From contig SSBO01000001.1 of NCBI GenBank assembly GCA_005281725.1, positions 7,052,399 to 7,116,398 of the forward strand: a stretch of DNA of 64,000 nt, in the 5' to 3' direction. This DNA comes from Wuchereria bancrofti (taxonomy: Eukaryota; Nematoda; Chromadorea; Rhabditida; Onchocercidae). Under the pieces are notes generated by a model. The model was not told where the DNA came from, searched no databases, and saw only the letters and a list, made by a program, of their open reading frames with translations. Shown here in pieces: positions 53,035 through 64,000 of this stretch. Position 1 is the first letter of the stretch, and every line of letters starts with the position of its first letter. Position numbers and translations under genes: made by a program.

Positions 53035-53920
53035 ATGAAAACGGCGCGATTTCCGTCCACCACACTTTTTTGCATTACTGGCATACTCACATTATTCGTA
53101 ATGTCGCAGGGATTCGTTGCGGTAATTTTCTGAATCTACACGAATAGGATAATTATAATTCAGAAAAGAGTAAAAGAAAATTGTGTTTTTAAGGAATTTT
53201 CAAGAAGCATAAACATCATTGGAGACGATAATATTAATGGTGACGACCATGAAATGAACATTAGTGGTAGCAATATTAATGGTCGTGATAACATGAGCAA
53301 CATTATTGACGATATTAATGGTGACGATGGTAACATGCACAACATTATTGGAGACGATAATATTAATGGTGACGACCATGACATAAACATTAGTGGTAGC
53401 AATATTAATGGTCGTGATAACATGAGCAACATTATTGACGATATTAATGGTGACGATGGTAACATGCACAACATTATTGGAGACGATAATATTAATGGTG
53501 ACGACCATGAAATGAACATTAGTGGTAGCAATATTAATGGTCGTGATAACATGAGCAACATTATTGACGATATTAATGGTGACGATGGTAACACTGTTAT
53601 TGGCGACGGAAATAATAGTGATGACAGCAGCACGAGCATCACTGGCTGCAATAATATTTACGAACAACATCCACCGAAAAGTAAGATCTGCTGATATTAT
53701 TTAGAAGACACATAAATGAGTCAAGCTAACATTGAGATAAGTTTCTCATAAATATTCTAGTAAGTGCACTGTTGTTATCATCTCTGCTTTCCTCGCACCG
53801 TTTAATAATTCTTTTGTTGCAGTAATGGTGTTAAACGTATTCTGGTCAACGTTCCTAAAGATGTGGTACGTTCTCAGGATTATAGTCGGCTTTCTTATAA
53901 ATGCTTTGCCTCATTTTTAG
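53035..53920 (+). CDS. Secreted Asp/Asn/Gly-rich repeat protein B (about 223 aa), paralogue of A
   Basis: Exon 1 (53035-53121) encodes a signal peptide (MKTARFPSTT, then hydrophobic LFCITGILTLFVM) closely matching gene A. Exon 2 (53194-53680) follows a TTTTTAAG acceptor in phase 0 and encodes acidic tandem repeats of 43 residues (core NISGSNINGRDNMSNIIDD, then INGDDGNMHNIIGDD). Each unit carries two N-glycosylation sequons (NIS, NMS). It ends at a GTAAG donor. A third exon (53823-53920) in phase gives a hydrophobic tail (VFWSTFLKMWYVLRIIVGF); without that splice the protein stops at 53694. Gene A has a similar acidic middle exon but no repeats. The repeat copies are almost identical, so the array is probably young and may vary in number. 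Function unknown. Confidence 0.55.
53221..53590 (+). repeat. 129-bp in-frame coding tandem repeat
   Basis: The string GGAGACGATAATATTAATGG starts at 53221, 53350 and 53479, exactly 129 bp (43 codons) apart. Two full units and most of a third are present and differ at only a few bases. Confidence 0.95.
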
Positions 53921-54925
53921 GACTAATTATTTATAATTTATGCTGAATAACAAAAACTTAAAACTGTTTGTGCGCGCATATCGATTTTATAGAATTCGAT
54001 GATGTTTGTTTTTGAATAAAATTGAAATTTGTTACTGCCGAAACTTTTGCTTCAATTCAATCGATTTCAACTTTCATTTTATAATTACTTGTCGAAGAAA
54101 AGATTCAAAGGAAGAAATATTTATTGTTTTGTTAAATAGCTATTTGATTCGAACAGTTGTTTTAATTCAGCGATATGTGACATCAAATTTCTGAAGTCAT
54201 TTTATTATCAGTACAGAAAAACAAGATATTGCAAAAATAGTGACTATGTTGTGCAAGCAACAAAAGCACTTTTGTAAAAATGCAACTGGAACTCTAAAAA
54301 CACGGGGAGAATTTGTAAAATAAATTAAAACGTTACTTAAATTGGCTGAAAAATATACAAAATAATAAATCGTTTTTATGACTGAATCAACAATTCGGAC
54401 TGCAAGAGTTTCGAGAAAGCATAAATGAATGTTATGAAGAAGAGATGAATATGCATTTCGTTTTGATAATTATCAATTAAATTTGCATATTCCCTTTTTG
54501 TCAATCGTAACAAACTTTCAACCTGCTCAAATTGTATGCAAACTGTATGAATTTCATTGAAAGATCTTTCTGGGCTTATCGTTTGTCCGGCTTATGTTGT
54601 CGATTACTTGATCAAGAAAGTACGCTAGAATTTTAAGTTAATTTCATTTTTCTTTTGAATTAAATAATCTTTACTCTATAGAAATACGTCATAACTCCAA
54701 AAAATTTAGTGACGAATTAGCTTGGCAACAACCTCAAACTGCATTATACATATCATAAAAGTAAACAATTTTTTCTTTCTCGAATAAAATTGAAATTTGT
54801 TTTCGTCAATAATTGATGGTATGAAAAAGGAATCATTTCATTACAACAAACTAAAAAGTGAGGTAATGAAGCAAAAACAAAAGAGGTGAAATTTTGCATT
54901 CCCAATAACATGTCTGTCCTTTCAA
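53921..54925. other. 3' flank of gene B and intergenic DNA
   Basis: 53940-54130 resembles the 3' flank of gene A (47400-47560), for example GATGATGTTTGTTTTT against GGTGATGTTTGTTGCT. The rest shows no supported feature. Confidence 0.5.
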
Positions 54926-57900
54926 TTAGAGAAAGCTTTCCTTGCGATGCCAAATACTTTTGTTCACATCTGCAGGTATTTGGGGGCACGTTGTTGAAGA
55001 ACATGGGAGAAATACCATGTTAATACTACTTTCATATCAGTTGCGGAATAATTTTTCATTTCTATCTTATCTCAATTAAAATAAGTGGAAAAAAAAATTG
55101 GTTATCTCGTGAATAGCAGAGTTTGTGCTTCGTATCGGTGTTTATCATTGTTTTTTCTTCCAATAAATAAGAAAACGACCAAATTTTTTATTTCATAAAC
55201 AATATCAAAATATTCATTCCGATCCTTCTTGATGAGATTTAAATTTACGTTAAAAGGACAAATTTCATAGTATCGAAAAGCATCACTCGAATAATTTACA
55301 TGGTTGAACACAGAGTGATCATATCATACTTACACTTGTTCCCAAGGTAAGAAGTATTCGGTGAATTTATCAATCTCTCCTCTATACATTTTGACATTCG
55401 TGTAAACTTGAGCTAAAGGTTGAGCTCTTTTCTGCAATAGTTTATCACAAGAGCTACCGTATGAGACGATACCGAGAAGCAGCCAACGTCCATTATGAAG
55501 TTGGACCATCAGACCAGCACCACTATCACCCTGAAATACCGGGACAAGGATGACAGAATAATGTAATTATTTCATAAATATGAAAATAAATATTTATAAA
55601 TATGAAAATTTCAAGCCTAGCCAAAACATATTTATCATGAATATTTTTCAGAAATGAAAATTAACAAACAAGAAATTAAGTTCTAAGTAAAAGAAAATGA
55701 TGACCGAAATGGTTTAATGAATTTAGCTGAAGCTTTACATCTGTCAGACAACAACTCCAATAATCATTTTATTCAGTGAACAATACTAACTAACTGGATT
55801 ACTTTTATTTTCGGTCTTAGAAAATCTACAATTTGATTTTTGGAACAAATAAAGCTTTCAGGATTTTGTTGGCGCCTTAGATTAAATTGTAAATTAAAAG
55901 GAAATGGAAGGTAGTGAACAGCAAAGACGAAGTTAATTATCAATCAAATTTAGCAAACAATTAGTACATCATAAAAATGGCTGGAAATAATTGAAATATT
56001 TGATGAAAATATACTCTTATAATTATGTATATATTTATTTCCGTATTGCTTTCTGCCGTATCGTCGCACCGATTGCTTGCTGTATTGCTTCCTTAACTGT
56101 TATTTCTGTTATGGTATAGTTTTTTTTTTGATTAAAGCAATATTTCAAAACAAAACAAACCAAGCAAACGTTTTGATTATGCGCTTCTTCGGTGCACAAA
56201 ATATCATTCGGTAAATTATTTATTTTCTCCGCACACATATTTCGATCCAACAAACGATGGAATTCCAATTTTTGTAAATTATTCATAAGAATACGTTTCA
56301 TTGCTGCTGGAATTGAATGATTACACAATGTCGGAAATCGAAAAGAACAAAGGTTTGGTGCTATATGCGAAAAAATAATTTGTTAAAATTCTTTATTTTG
56401 ATTTTATCATTTCTTATATGCTGATCACAATATCTCTCAAAATCAAATGATCCGAACTTATCGATAATAATACTTCAGTGAAAATGAGAAAATACAGAAA
56501 ACGAACGATTGCTTCCCCATCCAACGCTTTGGATTGAGTAAAACTTCTCGTTCAGAAGAATTCTACTTGCTAAACATATATAATTAGCATCTTTTTCGTT
56601 TATTTCATGCTCCAATTCCAATAATGCTATATCACCACCGAAACAGCCTTGTCGAAAGAAACGTCCATACTGAGCTCTTCAAAAGTACCAGGGGGTCTAT
56701 TTAAAGCGCTAATTACCCTTTTACAGTACAGAAGGGTTTTTGAGGAAGAGAAATGACCGCTAAAGAATAGGAGGATACAGCTAAGAAGATAATAATAATT
56801 GTTCCTTAGTAAAAAATTTTGCCGAAAAGTCTTTTCTCAAAAATGGTAGATGAAATGCTTATAATTATAAAATTGAAAAACAAATGTTTTGCACTTATAT
56901 CAACAATTAATCTACAATATGATCTCATATTTCTAATGATTTAGATGACTACTGTTACGGTATTCTACAAACTATTATAATTATAATATTAGATGGAACA
57001 CTAAAATAGCAATTCTCTGCTAAGATGCTTAATTATCACTAAATGTTTCATATTTGCAATAATGTTTTACGTGAAAAAAGAGGAAATTATACGCATGCCA
57101 ACCTTATGATTCCCACTGTTTTCATCGGTTTCGAATTGAAACAGTTGCTAAATTTTTTTCGTTTCAAACACTTTGACCCATACATTATTTTAGTATGCTG
57201 CAAAGCTTCTTCCTCAGTTATTGCTTGTTTAGGTCTGAAAATGAAATTGACAGTTTTGAAGGTGAATCGATTGGGAATTTCACTAGAAATATCTGACCAG
57301 AGATTTTACAACAATAATTTCTTTTTCTTTTTTTTTCTTTTCAGAATTACCAAGGAAACCTTTCAATCAATGATGATACATTGATTCGAATATTCAACCA
57401 ATTAGCAGAAACGAAATGATGGAAATCATATTGAGGTGAAAAGGGCAAGGCAAAAAGAGGGGGTTATAGGGAAAAAGAGGGAAAGAAAGAGACATGCAGA
57501 GAGTGGGTCAGATAATTTTAGCTGAAAAGTCCAGCGAAACTACCAAGAATTCAAATATATTGATCGGTTAATCCAAAAAATCTCAAAACATGGCCGTTAC
57601 AGAAATTTTTTTCAAATATCACAATTAGGTATAGCATTCTCTTTCTTCAAGGAACAGAGAGGTAGAATTACGCTTCGAGAAGCTCACTTCGTCAAAAATG
57701 GAGTATTTTTTTTCGCACAAATACAAAATGAAAATTGTTCAGTTAATCAATAGAGTTAGTTATTATAATGTTTAATAATCAAAAGCAAAGTTACCGGCAT
57801 TTTCCTAAAGATGGCTTGACACCTTCTCTGAGAAAACAGTGCGCCGCTGTTATGACATGCTTGTTAGAAATTAGCGTGCCAACGCAGCAATACACTAAAA

Positions 57901-59104
57901 AAAATGCATGCAATTGAAATGTGAATGCAACTGCAAAATAGGATTAATAGATCAAAATATAAAAGATTGAAGTAGGATTTGTAATTGAGTATTGGATAGG
58001 CAATTGATTATATCAAATTTAATGTTTGTATGCAAAAGTTATTTGTCATCTTGAATGTTTTCGTACATATTTCTGTATTATAAAAGCATAACTATTATAC
58101 GATGAAAGAAATGAATTCGAATTGGAAAGGATTTAAAATAGCAATGAACAAGAGATTTATAAAAATAATAGAACTATATGCTAAAATGATCATAACGTAA
58201 ACATCTTTAGCGTAACAATGATTGAAGATATAAGTTACATTAGAATATAAAATAATTCGAAAGTTTAGTGTAAAGAACTCACGTTGGTGTTGGTATCTCA
58301 GTTATATATGTATGTTTATGTAGTATACCAAAGTGATAAAAATAATCGAAAAAAACTTTAATTCAACAAATTCATTACCTTCAACTCATTTGCTAACAGA
58401 AATAAAGATTTCAGTAATGAAAAAGTGGAATTACAATTGAAATATCAATTTTATTAATAAGTAAATAAAAGAAAATGATTTTGCATAGATTTTGTTTATA
58501 AATAATTCATAAATGAATTAAATGAAAACTGGATGTACCATCGTTCATGTAAATAGCTACGGTCCATGGATGTTCACCCGTTTCAACATCTGTACCACCC
58601 ATAACTTTCAAATGATAATTTGGCTTTCGTACATATCGCTTATTACGTGAAACTGATATGCCACACTTTCGTGGATCTGTAGAAGATAACTTGATAATAA
58701 ATAAAATTTAATAAGTAGTAACAATTTAACAAGCAGTAAGTATGTAGTAGTAACAGAAAGAAATTTGCTGCTGAAGTGAATTCAGGATTGTGTTATTAAA
58801 CTTACCATAATATATCCCGCTGAATGGTATGCTGATGTTTTCTTTCAGCGCAACTAAAAAAAAAATTAAATGACTTTGATAAGAGAGAAAATAGATGGAA
58901 TTTAACTCCTTCAAATTTCATTTTTAAATATTTCGAAATTCTTCATTCTCTAACTTTTGCAATATAAAAATTTCTCACAATTTCTGTTTGTATTTTTACT
59001 CACATGTTCAAATCCTATTGAAAACAACTTGTTTTGGCTCTTAGCTTATCGCTTCCTAATTGTTCAGTGAGAGGCAATAACAACAAGGTAACAAATAATT
59101 TCAT
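54926..59104 (-). CDS. Secreted chymotrypsin-fold (S1A) serine protease
   Basis: Predicted extracellular serine protease. Exons: 59104-59029, 58853-58806, 58676-58539, 57894-57795, 57234-57103, 56676-56507, 56360-56161, 55530-55332 and a tentative last exon 54969-54926; about 368 residues. The first exon is a signal peptide (MKLFVTLLLLPLTEQL). The propeptide leads to the activation region (LKVMGGTDVETGEHPWTV). The triad is present: His in VITAAHCF, Asp in GGDIALLEL, Ser in GDSGAGL. VGWGS and VYTNVKMY are also typical. Oddities: the usual GGP after the active Ser is GAG, and the residue six before Ser (S1-pocket position 189) is Asn, not the trypsin Asp. An insert rich in Lys and Cys (exon 57234-57103) lies between the His and Asp exons. 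The end of the gene is the least certain part. Confidence 0.85.
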
Positions 59105-59660
59105 TTTTTTAAAATTTAGCACAGATATTTTCACATACATTCCAAAAATTTGCATACCGTTTTTAATAAAAGCAAAGATAAAAGCGAAGATGATCAAAAT
59201 ATTTGGATTCATTCAAGTCAGCTTATTGTTCCCTTTCGGTTATTGTAACAGAAAGTTTGTCTACAGACATCATTTGGTTTCAAAGTGAGATGATTGACGA
59301 GTAGGAGACATAAATAAATAAGGGAAGTGTAATTGAAATACCAAATTCATACTCACGTTGAATGGTTACCTGCGATAGTTAATATGTGGCATTGAATTTT
59401 ATAATTTCATCAAATTGCTGACATATTGCATTCGGTCATTCTGGATTTATGCCTTCTGCTGATATGTGAAAAAACTTCCACTGATGCGCTTAAAAATACT
59501 GAAATTTTGCCCAATAAATTGCAGCTTACATGTAAATTGCGAATTAGCTGCATGCAGCGGATATTCTAACATAATAAGAGGCCTTGAATAATAATCTAAC
59601 ATTATAAGAGGCTTTGGACGATGAACTTTTCGAGTCTAACATTGTAATGCGACAATTATC
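59105..59660. other. Short intergenic stretch before the satellite
   Basis: Presumed 5' flank of the protease gene. It contains a repeated ATAATCTAACATTATAAGAGG-like phrase near 59568-59612, just before the satellite. No gene was seen. Confidence 0.5.
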
Positions 59661-59661
59661 A

Positions 59662-61308
<1,647 letters not shown>

Positions 61309-61310
<2 letters not shown>

Positions 61311-61382
61311 ATAATAATAATAATAATAGTAATAATAATGGTAATAATAATAATAGTAATAATAATAACAGTAATAATAATA
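61309..61382 (+). repeat. (AAT)n microsatellite
   Basis: The (TAC)n satellite passes without a break into an imperfect AAT trinucleotide run. Confidence 0.95.
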
Positions 61383-62953
61383 GATGTTGATAATATATAT
61401 AATATAATAACGAATATACGAATAATAATAATAAAATAAAAATAGTCTGAAAAGAACAGTTTAGATAATTTGAGGAAATCAATTACCAATTTCGCCGCTC
61501 TTAACATAGTAAAGAAGCAGAAATCATTGTCACTTCTATAAACAGAAAGGTATATTATCATTATCATACTGATGCCATATCAGTGCTAGTGTAAACGTAT
61601 GAATTACAATTGTATGCAAATTACCCCTTTTTTAGAGCTGCTTATATTTCATATATTTTGCAAATTATTATTCACTTTAATAGTTTTGTAATAGAATAAC
61701 AAGTGAAATGTATGATACATTCATTAAAAAGTCCAGAAATTTCACGGATTTTCTGGACCTTTTTAATGTGTTATCTTCTATTGCTAAAAAAAAGTGACAA
61801 AATTATTGAAATTAATTAATTTACGCCATTGCCAGTCGTAAAAAAATCACTCTCCATCAAAAGAAATATGAAAAACTTTTAAAAAACTTCGAAGATTTTT
61901 TCGTTCTGCTTTTTTTTCCGTTTCTGCTATATCTATTACTAAATGTTTTCGCATTCTTTCGCTCTTTTTTCAACTCAAATTTAATATTTCGACGATATTT
62001 TGAATGAAAAATGAAAAAAAAGTTAGTCTTTATTAACTTTCCTCATTTATCTTTTTCCAATGTGTCATAAATCATTTATTCCGCACAATTATTTAAATAA
62101 AAAGTAGCAGAAAAACGAAAGAATATGCTGGGAAGCGCTAAATATTATTCGAACGAAAAACTATAAAAATTAGCTGAAAAAATTGGTCGATGACGCAACA
62201 AACTCGTTTTTGCTTATTTTGCACGCAAGAGGCAATTAGTCTTGAAGGCATCCGCCTTTTTTGTTAGCATTTTTACATTTTTATTTCAACAAATCTGTTT
62301 ATGTTTAGTGGTTTTTTATTTTTTTAAAGAAATTTCTCACCATAATTGAATTAAAAGAGATAAGTCTGAATGTCTTATCATTCCCTGTTCTAAGGTCAGC
62401 TTGATAATCAAAAACGTTGCATATAGCATTTAGCAAAAAACGAAGAAAATGAATTTTGAATGATACAATTTCTATTAAATAATCAACTATCAATTAATTG
62501 GCAATGAATGATAAGTAATCATACTGTTGGTAATAGATTTTATTTAAAAGTTTAAAGAATATATTTGTTATGCTAAATATCATACACTCAATTCTTCTAG
62601 CTTTTTATGTATATTGTGATTGAATCATTGAATTTAACCATTTCTAATTGCTGTGATTCAATTTTTTATCTTTGTTTAATTCGAAATTATTCATTTTGTG
62701 AAATTTTCTTTTTTTTGGCAGTGATTTAAATTCTTTTAAGAAAGCGGCAATTTTAATAGTCATAATTAGTTAATGGTAATAATGAAACAAATTTTTCGGT
62801 AGCATTTTTTTAATGGTTTTCTATGATCAAGTCTTGCAATTATTATCGTTTTTTATGATCGAATCCTATATCAGTCAATAGTATTTCTATTGCTGATATT
62901 GTATAAACAAACTACAGCGCTTTATTTTACTTATTTTAAAATAACAATTATAA
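61383..62953. other. Intergenic region between satellite and EF-hand exon
   Basis: AT-rich, with no exon seen. It includes the imperfect inverted repeat listed separately. Confidence 0.5.
61722..61768. repeat. Imperfect inverted repeat
   Basis: CATTAAAAAGTCCAGAAA pairs with TTTCTGGACCTTTTTAATG around a loop of about 10 bases, with a single bulged base. It shares the TTCTGGAC core with the palindrome at 43565-43609. Confidence 0.85.
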
Positions 62954-63093
62954 TTACGATTCTTTTATCATACTCATAAATTCATCAAATGAAATTCGTC
63001 CATCATGATTTGTATCAATCAGTTGGAATTTTTCTTCAATCAATTCACGATTCGTCACTTTGATTGTTTCCTCCAGGATTTTTAATACTTGAT
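62954..63093 (-). CDS. C-terminal exon of an EF-hand calcium-binding protein (partial)
   Basis: A minus-strand exon begins after a CTTTTGCAG acceptor at 63094 in phase 1 and reads 45 codons to a TAA at 62954-62956. It contains one canonical EF-hand loop, DTNHDGRISFDE, with Asp, Asn, Asp, Gly, Ile and Glu in the expected loop positions, preceded by a helix (ELIEEKFQLI) and followed by FMSMIKES. The layout fits the last hand of a calmodulin-, calcineurin B- or NCS-like protein; which one cannot be said from one exon. Upstream exons were not found up to 64000, so the rest of the gene lies to the right. Confidence 0.75.
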
Positions 63094-64000
63094 CTGCAAA
63101 AGATTTGAAAAGATTTTACGCATAATCAAGTAATTTTATTTATTTCTTGCTTTTTTATCCATAAAAATCCTAACTTATTCAGAAAATTAGCATAGTCTAC
63201 AACTCGAATTTTCGTAAAAATTATGTTAATATTTAAATAAATTAATCTGAGGCAGGGTCAATAATTAATGATTTGAGTATAAAAATCAATTCTTCTGATA
63301 TTTGATTTCAGAGGAATCTTTAATTTGAATGTCATTCAAAATATTTGACAAGAACTATTTACCTATCTATAACTTTAGTTATTAATTTTCACATAGTCAC
63401 TAAGATGATACACGTAAGCATGAAAATCTTTATTTTCAGTGGATCATTTTAGAAGAAATATGGAAAAGAATCATTTCTTTTCCTTGCTTTCTCTCCTCTC
63501 TAGAATAGAAATGCTCAGTAACGATGCATTCTCTTGAGAGCAATCCTAATGCTAGAAAAAGTGTCTTTGGATTAGTTTTAGAGCAATAGTTGCCGGAGAC
63601 TCTTTAGAAAGCTTTCGAATTTTCAAAAGCAAAAAAAAAAAACTTTTTCCTTCTCCTCGCTTCGTAAATTTTTTTGCAGTTATTTTACTAAACCACAAAT
63701 GGAGAAAAAATAAATGAGTAAATTTCAATGAAAAGTTATCAGAGCAGAATGATAAAAAAATTAAGGTTAATTTTTTTTGATATTGTTATGATATGATATG
63801 ATTTGGTGTGATATTTGGTTATAGCAAATATAGAAAGGAAGTTTTTCTTCATCTTAGCATTTCTTTTCAAGTGACAGGAGCAAATTAAAGACGACAAAAG
63901 TAAATAAACAAATTTAGTCCATCTCGTATTATTGTCGAGCAATTTTTACTTTCCTCAGGGGAAATCTGAAACTAAGCCTAAATCTCCTATAATTTACTTT
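63094..64000. other. Intron or upstream flank of the EF-hand gene
   Basis: No further exon could be recognised on either strand in the last 0.9 kb; most likely an intron of the EF-hand gene. Confidence 0.4.

Noticed and set aside
53160..53670. Two long minus-strand open frames opposite gene B
   Set aside because: They mirror the 129-bp coding repeat on the + strand; the sense frame has a signal peptide and splice sites, the others do not.
57043..57384. 113-codon + strand frame
   Set aside because: It overlaps the Lys/Cys-rich protease exon (57234-57103) on the other strand and lacks any start context or family match.

Overview
The window is AT-rich invertebrate nuclear DNA. Short exons (25-260 bp), GT-AG introns with T-rich acceptors, trans-splice-like acceptors just upstream of several start codons, and a gene block that I recall as matching Caenorhabditis elegans cosmid T10F2 point to a nematode. 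A clade III parasite, probably filarial, fits best, but no species can be fixed from this sequence. Exons were joined by hand from reading phase, splice motifs and protein-family conservation, so each join is a prediction.

Layout. 0.5-2.0 kb (-): the start of a gene for a membrane-anchored or secreted cysteine-containing protein that runs off the left edge. 2.0-6.9 kb: mostly non-coding AT-rich DNA. 6.9-7.6 kb (+): a possible two-exon micro-gene. 7.8-15.3 kb (-): a nearly complete 14-exon TBC1D12/14-type Rab GAP. 15.3-21.7 kb: non-coding, with purine tracts, (AAT)n tracts and diverged repeats. 21.7-29.2 kb (+): a 21-exon lipid-transfer protein with an N-terminal membrane anchor, SMP-like region, C2 domain and C1 zinc finger.

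31.5-43.9 kb (+): three housekeeping genes in one direction: prp-19 (splicing/ubiquitin ligase), ulp-1 (SUMO protease) and a mitochondrial ornithine carrier. Spacing and conserved order suggest an old operon.

46.4-54 kb is the accessory part. Two tandem paralogous genes encode small secreted proteins (46.7 and 53.0 kb) and share promoter, leader, signal-peptide exon and 3' flank. The second has gained 129-bp coding repeats rich in Asp, Asn and Gly. Between them lies a large imperfect palindrome (about 47.6-51.9 kb) with one decayed copy of a C2H2 zinc-finger gene in each half.

54.9-59.1 kb (-): a secreted S1A serine protease with the full catalytic triad but an unusual S1-pocket position. 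59.66-61.38 kb: a 1.7-kb compound satellite, (TAC)n, then a 10-bp unit, then (AAT)n. 62.95-63.09 kb (-): the last exon of an EF-hand protein that enters from the right edge.

Together the window joins conserved core-cell genes (splicing, SUMO, Rab and lipid traffic, ornithine transport) to a fast-changing patch of secreted proteins, decayed zinc-finger genes and satellite DNA.
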